The translations under genes were made by a program, and so were the position numbers. From Blasia pusilla (Eukaryota; Marchantiophyta; Marchantiopsida; Blasiales), in NCBI GenBank assembly GCA_050084515.1, contig CM114274.1, positions 12,896,001 through 12,960,000 on the forward strand: a stretch of DNA of 64,000 nt, given 5' to 3'. The first letter of the stretch is position 1. Each line of letters opens with the position of its first letter. Shown here one piece after another: positions 34,665-44,499 of this stretch. The notes beneath the pieces are model-generated. The model was not told the origin of the DNA. It made no database searches and was given only the letters and a program-made list of their open reading frames with translations.

Positions 34665-35095
34665 GCAACCCGTCGGAGTCCGACAGGTTGAGCGCCTCCA
34701 CTGTCCTGGGAAGATAATGCAAGGTGCGCGAGCAACCCGTCGGAGACCGACAGGTTGAGCGCCTCCGCCGTCTTCGGACAAGAAAGGGGCGTACCCACGC
34801 AACCCGTCGGAGACCGACAGGTTGCGCGCCTCTGTCGTCTTTGGGCAAGAAGGTGGGGCACCCACGGAGCTCGTCAGGAACAGACGGTTTGCACGCTTCC
34901 TTCATGTAAGTGTTACATCGTGAGATAATTGGGCAACCCGTCTAATGCCGACGGGTTGCAAGCCTCTGGCATCTTCGGGCGAGAAGGAGCGGTATCCGAG
35001 CAACTCGTCGGAGAGCGACAGGTTGCCAGATTCAACCATGTTTGCGTTTGAAGGTAAGGTAGAAGCGTGCAACCCGTCCAAAGCCGACGGGTTGC
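34665..35095. repeat. Array of seven palindromes, 67-bp tandem unit
   Basis: Palindromes begin at 34665, 34732, 34799, 34866, 34933, 35000 and 35069, a period of 67 bp (last step 69). Spacers share GCGCCTC.GTCTTCGGGC-AAGAAGG words. The array is immediately upstream of the ParB-methyltransferase start at 34312, in the divergent promoter interval. Confidence 0.9.
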
Positions 35096-35654
35096 AGGCT
35101 TCGCTTAGCTTGGGTTAATTGTTGAGTTACGAGGACTCTGACGGGTTCCAACAAAATGAAGTGTGCTTCACAACCCACTTCTCTGCTTCCCAAATCCGGT
35201 AACATATTGCCACAGAATTGAATGTGTTGCAACAGAATTGAATCCATTGTGTCAAACAATTTCACCTACCGAAGTTCATCTTGTCAGTAAAATTCCGTCA
35301 GGAGTATCTGTTTTCCTATTCACCATAAATTAAAAATTCTCATTCTCATTCTCATTCTCTTTCTCATTCTCTTTCTCATTCTCACCCTCCTCCCGTACGA
35401 AATTTCTGGGAATGGATAATTATGTGAATCTCACTTGTGGCAGTCATCTAGCGGCCCTTCCTCAATCAGAAGTCGTTCGACCGTAAGCTCGTGAGTCTTT
35501 CATAGGAGTGGATGAAAATTTTCTCTCTACAATTAACCCAAGCTAAGCGAAGCCTGCAACCCGTCGGCTTTGGACGGGTTGCACGCTTCTACCTTACCTT
35601 CAAACGCAAACATGGTTGAATCTGGCAACCCGTCGCTCTCCGACGAGTTGCTCG
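34997..35654. repeat. 658-bp segment with 126-bp, almost perfect terminal inverted repeats
   Basis: 34997-35122 and 35529-35654 are reverse complements with a single mismatch (at 35020). Each arm contains two of the palindromes. The 406-bp loop includes a CATTCT microsatellite. Near-identity contrasts with the decayed genes around it and implies a recent inverted duplication or a miniature foldback element. A target-site duplication is not evident. It sits between the divergent ParB-methyltransferase and transposase genes. Confidence 0.9.
35338..35389. repeat. CATTCT/CTTTCT microsatellite
   Basis: Hexanucleotide-like run of CTCATT and CTCTTT units in the loop of the inverted-repeat segment. 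Confidence 0.85.
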
Positions 35655-35939
35655 ATAGTTTAGGTTGTTAGATTTCTTCTCTAAATTGGAACCATCTTTG
35701 TATCCAAGGATGTTAGGGTGGACGGTACGGAGGACATAATAGGTGAGACAGTCTAGCCAGTCTGCAGACCGTAAAGTATGGAATCTCCTACCTCTAGCAA
35801 ATGGTCAATACAGAGTTTACGGCTTGCCCTTGAATTCATCTCTTTCCCAAGTAGACGGTCGAGAATTTCCTAGTGCTCCGAGCTCTACATTTGCAACTCC
35901 TAGCTCAGTAGAGCTTCGACTCCAACTTCACATGCTCGT

Positions 35940-37560
35940 AACAATGTTGTTCTTCCTGAAGAGATTCCGGATGTTATCAACCTTAGTGGATCTGTCGGAC
36001 ACCAACCGGGCCCTCTATCCGCCTACTCGTTCCTCTTGCGTGTATCAGGCAATAGTTTGCTTTCATCTCTGGCCTTGAAAATGTTCAAGCACATTCTTGT
36101 CGACGAGCTTCCGCCCACGTACGATGGTAATTGCATTTTTTAGTTGCCTCCACTTGCTGCTCTTGCTCAAAAGAAAGATGGAGGACGCCTGAAGGGTATG
36201 GACAGAAAGTTTGATTGTCATCGATGGTGCAGGCTTCAACGGACTAGTGCTTCAATTCCAGATGATCCTTGGATTGTCTCCCGCCGCCAATGCATCGGAG
36301 CCTTGGAGTGTAGAAGTCAGCATGCTCGTATCTAGAGCGCAACGGGCAAGTCAATACGTCGCAATTCCCCCCCAAGAATGCAGAAACTCCATACGAGGTC
36401 GGTGCCACCATACCGCCGGGAGGCCATCGATGTCCTCATTGTCAGGCATCGCCCTTATGCGTTGGAGCGTGTCCTGCATACATATTTTTCATTGTCCACG
36501 ACTTGGGCTCCACGTCAGAGTACACAAGGCTGGCAGTTCATGTTGGCTCCCACACTCATCCTGTGACCGATGCAATTCAGAGACAATCAAGGAGGATGTG
36601 GCAAAGAAAGTTGTCGAGGTCTACAAAAACTCTCCAGGTTCAAAGCCCGGAGTGATCAAGCTCACAACGGCATCACAAATTTGTGAAAAATTGCTTGGAA
36701 TCCTTGGACAGGACAAGATCACGGAGGCTGAGGAGAAACAACTCTAGGAAAATCTCGCATTTCTCGCTGATCTTGAATGCTTCCGGAATTTGCTGCGTCA
36801 AATACGAGTTCTGGATGGAAAGACGGCCGAAATGGATGCCATCTCCAGAATCAAGGCCAACTCTAGATTTCCATTCATTCAGAGATGACAGTTCATGGGC
36901 CAAGGAGGCAAGGGATCTAGGGCCTATATCTTCAAAATTTCAACCACAGGTCCGTCGAGTGGCCTCGATCTTATAGATCGAATGAGGGAAGGGGAAGATC
37001 TTTACGGCAGTTGGGTAAGCTTTGATATTTGCTACAGAATGTTGAACAGATGGTTGATGATGGGTGCTCACGTTTATGACCACGTGGAGAAGGGACTCAA
37101 AACTATATTTGTTTGTGAAGTAAAGGCACAAGACGTTGGCAGTTTGAAGATGTGCTGGTTACTCTTATTGGAGGTGGTGAAGGAAAAAAAAAAGGCCACC
37201 TCCGGAAATTTATGGGTTCATGGAAGACAATGCACAACCTGGGTGGATTGCTATCCGGGAAGTGTTCTGGGGTAGAGAGGTTCAACTAGAGAGGGAAAGG
37301 TCGGATGCTTTCCATTGGCAACAGTCTATGACCCGGTACACCAAATCTTGCATCAAGGAGAATAAGAGGACAGAGCATAACACTCTACTCCAATGCTATA
37401 AGGATAGCAAAACCTTGAAGTAGGCCATGGAATGCCAGGAAGAACTTCATGGGTGGTGGAGGAAGCATGCGATTGAGGGGAAGTACAAAGAGTTGTGCTC
37501 TTGGCTGAGTTGGTGGATTGTACGTATGAGACAATGGGGAAACTTCATGCGGTAGGTGAG
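35940..37560 (+). pseudogene. Mutator-like transposase, N-terminal zinc-finger and core part (decayed)
   Basis: Plus-strand blocks in order are VVLPEEIPDVINLSGSVG; LVDELPPTYDGNCIF then TAG (36141-36143) and LPPLAALAQKKDGGRLKGMD; RRQCIGALECRS; YEVGATIPPGGHRCPHCQ with CVGACPAYIFFIVHD and RLAVHVGSHTHPV (about 36386-36570), a GCM/WRKY-like zinc finger; TIKEDVAKKVVEVYKNSP; AYIFKISTTGPSSG; FMEDNAQPGWIAIREVFWG (about 37213-37270); and FHWQQSMTRYTKSC with WLSWWIVRMRQWGN. The architecture, together with the SWIM finger in the next exon, is that of Mutator-like transposases. Stops at 36745-36747 (TAG) and about 36885 (TGA) and at least two frame changes make it a pseudogene. The acidic catalytic residues cannot be assigned safely. 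Confidence 0.62.
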
Positions 37561-37669
37561 TTCACTATTTTGTCTTGTCAAGCTCACGTTGAGAATTTTT
37601 TGTAAAGTTGCAGCTCAAGTTCAGAAGCGTGGGAACTATAGGGATTTCAAACCGAAGAAACCAAGCAAG

Positions 37670-38062
37670 CTGTCGGATGTGACGGGTTGCCCAAGTGTGT
37701 AACCCGGCGGAAACCGACGGGTTGCATCCAGAATTTTGGTGCAACCCGAGTGTGCAACCCCACGAAACCGCAATCAATCCACGGGTTGCGTGAGGTGGGT
37801 TTAGGTCCGAGTCGTTCATGGGATGCCTCGGCCTTGCAACCCGTCTGAATCCGACGGGTTGCAGTAGGTGGGTTTAGGGTTGCAACACGTCAGGACCCGA
37901 CGGGTCGCAGAGTCGTTTATGGGATGCCTCGGCCAGGCAACCCGTCTGGTTCCGACGGGTTGCAGTAGGTGGGTTTAAGGTTACAACACGTCGGGACCCG
38001 ACGGGTCGCAAAGTCGTTCATGGGATGCCTCGGCCTTGCAACCCGTCTGGTTCCGACAGGTA
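37670..38062. repeat. Palindrome array with about 100-bp unit between transposase exons
   Basis: Copies near 37836, 37938 and 38036 alternate with variants near 37882 and 37984 (GCAACACGTCGGGACCCGACG). The unit also contains GTAGGTGGGTTTA and TCGTTCATGGGATGCCTCGG. Two more degenerate copies lie at 37670-37760. Confidence 0.88.
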
Positions 38063-38256
38063 GCTTATGTCTTTGACTGCTGAGTTATTTTTGCTCCCTT
38101 CTAACATTGCCGTCGTTGCAGGGATTGAACATTCATGAAAATGCCCTCTGCCCCAACACAAGTGGAGTAGAAAGTGTTCATTCCTCTTGGAGGTCGTCAC
38201 AAGCATGCCAACGAATTTCACTTGTGGAGGCATGCCAACAAGACTAGGCAAGAGCA

Positions 38257-39624
38257 ATGCTACACTCTGCAGCATCCCATATCTTCCTCACAAAAGGCAT
38301 AACAAAAGGAAGGGGGCCGTCGATCTACGAGCTCTATGTCGGGGCGGTTGTGAGATCTCGTGATGAAAAAATGTATGTGGAAGCCTTCAACCGGTGCGTA
38401 GCTAGAACTCCCCTCGAGCAAGACGTACACATTGGTGGGGATATTTGTGGGCGGGTTTCAAGACGTCCCATACAGATGGTGGTAGAGCAGTCTGAGCGAG
38501 ACTCGTGGAGACGAGATAAGTATCTTGACTTCAGGCAGGTGAAGAGGCAACATCGAGGAACGAATCCGGTGATTGATTTGGATGAGGAAATTATGCCGCC
38601 CAGGTATTCGGGGACCCTCGACCCGTCCCAAATCCGTGATGGAGTTACTTCTCCAAAATCACTGAATGTTTTATTTCAAAAGCCCTCCGTTGCTGGAAGT
38701 TCGCAACATCCTGTCACTAGGGTAGTTCAAAAATATGGGATTTGGGTAATGGAGGTGGATTGCAACCTAAAACGGTGGCGTATATCTCGAAGCAACCCAG
38801 AACGTGGACCCACCTGTAGGGCAGGATCTGATGGCATTAGGAGAGCATGCGGCACTTTCCTTAATAAGAACTGTATAAGGACTGGACGACCACTACCTGG
38901 GTTTTGGGGACTCAAAACCTTTGATCATTTCACGAGGACCGGGGATCAATTGAAGTACTTCTTCTGCCCAAATGAATCTTGCGCTTTCCGGAAGTCTTAT
39001 CCGGCTGCCATTGGAGCTCCGGGGAATACCCCCACGATTTGGCCCATCGCCGCGGGTACGAACTGCACTCAAGACGAAGTGGACAATCTTACAAGTGCCG
39101 GTTTCAGACTCGTAGATGGGGGAAGTTCGGAGCATGTTCGCATTACAGAGACCTTTGCATTTCGTATTCAACCCAAGATTGATGTCAACATGTACCCGGA
39201 GAAGGTGGATGATCTCAATCCATTATTTCTATTTGAGTCTAGAAATGGGGTGGAGAGAAACATAATGTGTAGGCCAACGGTGGAGAGAGCAAAGCGAATT
39301 GCATCAGCTCAAGAGGCAAAAATGGAGATCATCGCCATGAAAGATGTCTTGAGTGGCAATGGAATAGGAAGGATGTATTGGGTCAGGAACAACACTATAA
39401 ATTCAAGTGTCACAGGGGTGTATGTGGTGCACATCTGCTGCTTTCCCACATGTTCATGTGATGACTTTGTCCAAAGAGAGACAAGTGGCAAAAGGTGTTT
39501 CCCTTGTAAGCACATGTACTATGTGTTGGTGGTAGTTTTAAGAGAGTCAGAGGTAGGAGTAGGAATCCACCAACCAATTCTGTCCCTCAAAGAAGTGCGA
39601 AGGATTTTAAACAAACCACTTTAA
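38257..39624 (+). CDS. C-terminal part of the Mutator-like transposase with SWIM zinc finger
   Basis: This is the longest uninterrupted frame in the window, 455 codons, probably the last exon of the transposase gene begun at 36 kb, so the listed first codon is not a true start. It contains a possible Cys pair FFCPNESCAF near residue 240. Near the C-terminus it has the SWIM signature CSCDDFVQRETSGK...CFPCKH, that is C-x-C, spacer, C-x-H (about 39451-39515). SWIM fingers are common at the C-terminus of Mutator-like transposases and bind DNA or protein. The frame ends ILNKPL then TAA. Absence of stops over 1.37 kb is in contrast to the decayed upstream exons and the opposing methyltransferase gene, suggesting younger age, chance or selection on this part. 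Confidence 0.62.
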   Translation: MLHSAASHIFLTKGITKGRGPSIYELYVGAVVRSRDEKMYVEAFNRCVARTPLEQDVHIGGDICGRVSRRPIQMVVEQSERDSWRRDKYLDFRQVKRQHRGTNPVIDLDEEIMPPRYSGTLDPSQIRDGVTSPKSLNVLFQKPSVAGSSQHPVTRVVQKYGIWVMEVDCNLKRWRISRSNPERGPTCRAGSDGIRRACGTFLNKNCIRTGRPLPGFWGLKTFDHFTRTGDQLKYFFCPNESCAFRKSYPAAIGAPGNTPTIWPIAAGTNCTQDEVDNLTSAGFRLVDGGSSEHVRITETFAFRIQPKIDVNMYPEKVDDLNPLFLFESRNGVERNIMCRPTVERAKRIASAQEAKMEIIAMKDVLSGNGIGRMYWVRNNTINSSVTGVYVVHICCFPTCSCDDFVQRETSGKRCFPCKHMYYVLVVVLRESEVGVGIHQPILSLKEVRRILNKPL

Positions 39625-39800
39625 GGATGCAAAATGAGGTTTTAGATTGCACTTTCATTTTTCAAGAACCTTCACTTTTAGCTTGAACTCTATTCAGCCC
39701 AGGGCAAATAGTAGATTGTTTCCAGACCTTGGATGGAAAAAGTGATTGGTTCCACACTTATGATTCCACTGATTTTTCAGTTTTGTATATTTTGCGCAAT

Positions 39801-39830
39801 TTGCAACCGGTCGGACTCAGATGGGTTGCC
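39801..39830. repeat. Outermost right palindrome copy
   Basis: A degenerate single palindrome (GCAACCGGTCGGACTCAGAT then GGGTTGCC). No further copy was found to the right, so it marks the right limit of the palindrome-bearing interval. Confidence 0.75.
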
Positions 39831-39969
39831 AAAATATGGAAGAGAAAAAAAAAATGTGGGACTGCTTAATAACTGAGCAAAAAAGTGCAAAAAAATTCAC
39901 ACTAAAAGTTTTCTCTATTCAACCCAACTGAAACTCTCTTCAAAAAAATTTATCTATTTCGGTTGAAGG

Positions 39970-40017
39970 TAGTTTCCTCTCTCCTCTCTCCTCTCTCCTC
40001 TCTTCCTCTCCTCTTAC
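39970..40017. repeat. CTCTC(C) microsatellite
   Basis: Pyrimidine run of CTCTCCT repeats. Confidence 0.9.
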
Positions 40018-40099
40018 CGCACCTCGAGAGACAACGGGCTGTTCGGGTGTAACTTCATTGCGAGATGTCGGATGAGGTTGGCGACTGGTCTGCTGTGTC

Positions 40100-42095
40100 G
40101 GTAATGTCATTTCTGGAGACTTCCCTATTTTGGTCTTAGGCTTTCAAGTGACCCGTTGACCGAGTTGACGGTCACCCGATAACATGTGCACGCAAGTTAT
40201 CGTTTGGAGGCTATTTTTGGAGGAATAGCCTTTTGGCTCTTCCCAAGGGTATAAGAGTGAGAGAGATGGCTTGAGAAAGCCATCTGTCTCATGTTGAGCC
40301 TTAGGAGCGCCTCTCTTGCATAGACGTGTGTGGATGTGTAGGAGTTAGGGTGCTAGCGTCCGGATTCCCTCATAGCAGAGGGTGGATTTGGTTCGATATG
40401 CCGATGTAGATTCATGAGTGGAGTTTTAGGCCGGGTGAGCCATTTTTACTACACTTGATTTTACATGAGAAAGATGACGGGGGGCACGTGGGAACTTGTT
40501 GTTTGCAAGTAGGCAAGCGAGTTGCCTTGGTTGGGGAGCCCTTGATGGAGACATTGGTTGGTGTTGTTGTTGGCAATTTTTTGTTCGGGAGTCCGTGGGC
40601 GGAAGCGCTCTCCATTTTTCTCATATCTTGTTGGTGCAGGTTGACAGGGGCCAGCAGTAGGGTATAGCGCAGGTTGTGGCGACGGGTGGTTGCAAGTGTA
40701 TCACCGACAGGTGAGCGGCGTGTGTCGGAAGAGAGAGTGGTGCAGTCAAAAATGGAAAGGAAAAACATGTTTAGTGTAAGCCACCATAGCCGCTATGAGG
40801 GTGGCCAGGCTAGGTTGTAGCCGCCAAGGGCAAGATTAGGGCGCGGGCATTGTTAGGTTGGTGAAGGAGACGGCAGAATCCAGAGAGCCAGGAAGAAGCC
40901 GTGGCCGTAGGTAGTCGGAAAGAGCCATAGGAGGTCGTGGAACAAGGCCGGAGTTTGGTTGGGAGTCATCAAGTAGTGCCGCGAGCAGTCCGAAGGGAGC
41001 AGGGTGAGCTCTTACAATGGCGTAATGGGCAGGAAAGAGGCAAGTCTCGCATAGGAAGGCGTGCGCGGGCGCTCAGAACTACTGGACGGGGTTTGGAAGG
41101 GGCAGCCGGAAGGCGGACGTAGGCAGGGTCTGGGAAGTTTTTTATGACAACCCGTACATTTCCGGTCTCTACAAAACCGAGCAGGAATTTTTGAAGATTT
41201 CATCATTCTAGTCGGCTAAACAGATACGAATACAAAGGACACCCTCCGTGAACCCTCGGTTTTTGGCCGGTAAGTGACAAACTGAATCGGAAATTCTCAA
41301 ATTCTTCCTGCCAGCTCAACACGTAACCCCGGTTCTCCCCGGACATTGGACGTAGGTAATTACAATATGGTTCCAAGGTTGCAGGGGCAAGACGTGGATG
41401 TAGGGGCATCCGCATAGGGATGCAGACCCATGCGCAGTTAGAGGGCCAGGGAAGCAAGGCTGCCACTGCAAAGGGTTGCGTGCCCTTAGCGGGCCACATA
41501 GGCCCAAGGCCATATCAGGAAAGGGAGCTGACGGGCAAGGGAAGGTGGGAGAGAGCCATTATGGCTCCAAAGTATGTGGGTATGGAGGGTGCTCCAAGGA
41601 TAGAGGCGCATAGGAATGCGGACCATCTGTGGATGGAGGAGGAAGGAGCAAGAAGCTCCGAGGTTGGGGGGAGCTTGCATAGGGCCGCGTGCCCTAGAGC
41701 AAGGTGCAACCAGGGTCTGGGGAGGTTTTTGGCGGAAACCCGCTGGTTACCAATAAATTTTTAAGTACGACGGTTTTTGGGAAAAGTTATTTGGAAAAAA
41801 AAGGCAACAATTCTTTCAGGCGGCAAATTTCTGAGAGATTATTTATTTTCCAATGATTATCCATCTTTTAAAAAGAATTTCCGGCAGATTTCACAAACTT
41901 TTCAGACAACCTCAGAAACTTTCTAGTAGCTAGAATATGAACTGGAAAAAAAAAATTTGGCCTCTGTACATTTTCCCCTTTGCTATTTCTTGCTCAAGCA
42001 GTTCCTACACTCACTCCATGTTCCATTCTTCTAATTCCCAGTTCCATCTCCTTGGGTCCCTAAACTCTTTCCTACCTTGCTATAACCCCACATGT
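40100..42095. other. GC-rich, retroelement-leader-like sequence without a gene
   Basis: No coding sequence is supported. The word GGTTCTCCCCGGAC followed by TTGG recurs at about 41328 and 46153, in each case near CCGGT-rich sequence and followed by GGGGC- and GGCCATA-like purine-rich sequence. This suggests that 41100-41760 and 46100-46980 are related leader or LTR sequences of the Ty3/gypsy family found at 47-49.9 kb. LTR borders were not resolved. Confidence 0.35.
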
Positions 42096-42098
42096 AAT

Positions 42099-42153
42099 AT
42101 CCTTGGCAGGAATTGAACCTGGCCTGGCCTCCACCCAACCGGGAGCCAAGGAT
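42099..42153 (-). ncRNA. tRNA-like structure, short
   Basis: On the minus strand ATCCTTGGC pairs with GCCAAGGAT (plus positions 42145-42153 and 42099-42107), enclosing a T-arm-like CAGG TTCAATT CCTG. Size is about 55 nt, too short for a normal tRNA. It resembles the element at 26802-26860 in having an acceptor-like stem, a TTCAATT loop and no D arm. It lies just beyond the 3' end of the hAT gene. Probably a SINE or tRNA relic. Confidence 0.4.
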
Positions 42154-42396
42154 CCTACCCCTTCATAATACATTGAAGATTTAGAACAAATCTTCAAGGT
42201 ATTATGAAAGGGACCTCTCACATCTCTCTCTTCCCACCAACTAAACATTTGAAATTGGGGCACTTGGAGAATCCTCTACATTTGCAACCTCCAATGGAGT
42301 ATCATCCTTACCATTCACATATCTCTCTGGATTAGAATACACATATCTAAATTTAACAGAATTTTTCCAAAGAATTATTGATTCTACCAACAAATC

Positions 42397-44495
42397 TTAA
42401 TAATCAAGTATCTTACCCTCTAAAGCTATCCTGAGAACAGCATCTGAATGCTTAGTCGTCAATCGATTACGACTTTTTGTCTTGATCAAATTCTGCACAG
42501 AGAAAGCTCTCTCACAAATTGCACTACTCACACATTGTACCCTAGCAATGTTAGCTAATACAAGCAAATTAGAGAACTTACATTGCAGAGATGGGCTACA
42601 ACTTACCATTGCCCACAAATCTCGAAAGTTTCTATCTTTCCATTTTGTGGTGGCTATGAGCTTAAATGATTGAAACTCAGACTTCACACTTGCTGAATTC
42701 ACAAGAGGTGGTTGCAAGTGACCCCTAAAAGGCGTTTCCCTTCCAAAATGTGCGCAAAGATCATCCACTTCCTTGCAACCCCAACTACTTAACCCTACTA
42801 ACGTTGAGGGCATATGAAGAGGATTCAGAATTTTCATTGCACCTATCAAACTATTATCCCTAAATCTATCATGTAAGGCTACACATATATTCTCATCAAA
42901 GTTCTTCTGGAAAGTTAGAGCAGCCTGTAAATCCTTTCCCGTACGATCTCTCAACATTTCAATGATATGGAACTTTCTACCCCTACTCTTAGATTGCAGT
43001 CGTTTCAGGTATCCACCAGGGGGTCCAAAATCAGGTAAGAGATGATAACTTGTTTCTTCAAAGAATGTAGAAGCATTCAAGTCATGATTCTCCATTACAA
43101 AGTTCATTGTAATAGAGGCAATCTCAGAATTCAAAATACTACCAATAGTACTCACATCTACAATTTTTTGTTGGAAAACCTTACTCAAATTAGCAAGGAT
43201 AAACAATATGTCTACCAAAAAGTACAACTGATAGATCATTTCAAATGATCTCAGGTTGTTGTACGTGTTAGTAGCATTACCATCATCTTCAGAGCGGGGA
43301 ATGTCCCTGAAATAGGTGAGAACACATTCCAGGGAGTCACACAAAGTAGTCACGGCTTGCCATCGAGACAACTAACGAATTTTATGATATCTCTTCATGA
43401 CCTTCTGAGAGTCATTCAACTTCTCTTGCAAAATTTCAAGAGCACACTTCTTCTTTGAGGACCTTCTAAAGTATCCAGCTACAGAATTCAAGATGGAATC
43501 AATCTCTATAGATACATCTTTACAACCTGGTCCTTTGGCAGCTATTAAAGAAGCAAGATTGGTCCTATGCGCAACGCAATGTACAGAGAGCAAAAAAGGG
43601 TTTTCCTTCAACTTCAACTGAGATGCTACTCCATTCTGACTACCTACCATAGTTGAGGCTCTGTCTGATCCAAAAGCCACCATCTTTGAACTCTCTAGTC
43701 CTGAGTCCTTGATCAACTCCAAAAGATTGTTAGTAATGGCATTTGAACACTTTTGTGGACATTGCAACAATCCTAAGAAGGAATTCACGACTTGCCCTTC
43801 TAATAAGTAAGTTGCAAATACAACAAGATGGCCTGTTACTGAAATATCAGTGGACTCATCAATCATGATCCCAAAGAAAGGAGATTCTTGAACTTTTAAA
43901 AGTGTTCTTCTATGCACTACCAGACTGATATAATAACACATATCAGCACAAGTCTTCTCATCTTGGTATAAATCTCGGGTAATTGGTGCATTCACTGAAA
44001 GTAACAACTTACACAGATTCGGGAATTTGGCAAAAGGCAATGATTCCTTAGTGATGAAGTATACACACTTGAACAATGTTAATAAGGCTTGGTCACAAGT
44101 CCGATTAGAAGTGGCAATGGCCTTGGCATCGACCTATTTCCTATATTAGCAACCCAAGAAAGTTTCATATGCTCAATCGATTTGCTATGATCTATAAAGG
44201 CTGAAACCTTACAGTTTATGGCACCATCCCTTGCAAAGGAATTCTTACCCTTTCCTTGTCTACAAACCATACAAAATATTCTACCAGATTTTGCATGAAA
44301 CTCTATCCAGTCAAATAAGCTGTACCACACATCCTTCCAAGCCAATTGATTCTTCTCAATTAGTCTACTGGAACGAGTACCATAATTCTCAACTTCCCTC
44401 CCATCTAAGGACCCTGACCGGCTTGAGATATCTGGAAAGTCTAAGCTCACATCTTTGGCCAACATCTCGCTCATGGTTTGTTGTCTCTTAGCCAT
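42397..44495 (-). pseudogene. hAT-family transposase (TTF/BED zinc finger, hAT dimerisation domain), disrupted
   Basis: The minus-strand product begins MAKRQQTMSEMLAKD, with a zinc-finger-like region WKDVWYSLFDWIEF...IFCMVCRQGKGKNSF...HSKSIEHMK. The catalytic-domain landmarks follow: GIMIDESTDISVTGHLVVF, FGSDRASTMVGSQNGVA and LLSVHCVAHRTNLASL. The C-terminus has SSAICERAFSVQNLIKTK, the hAT dimerisation region, ending ALEGKILDY. A frameshift near 44080 separates the zinc finger from the core. One TAG at 43372-43374 interrupts HKIR-LSRWQAV, best explained by CAG to TAG. It is otherwise well preserved, so a fairly recent insertion. Closest in style to the plant zinc-finger MYM-type-like hAT proteins. 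The terminal inverted repeats were not located. Confidence 0.88.
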
Positions 44496-44499
44496 GTAT

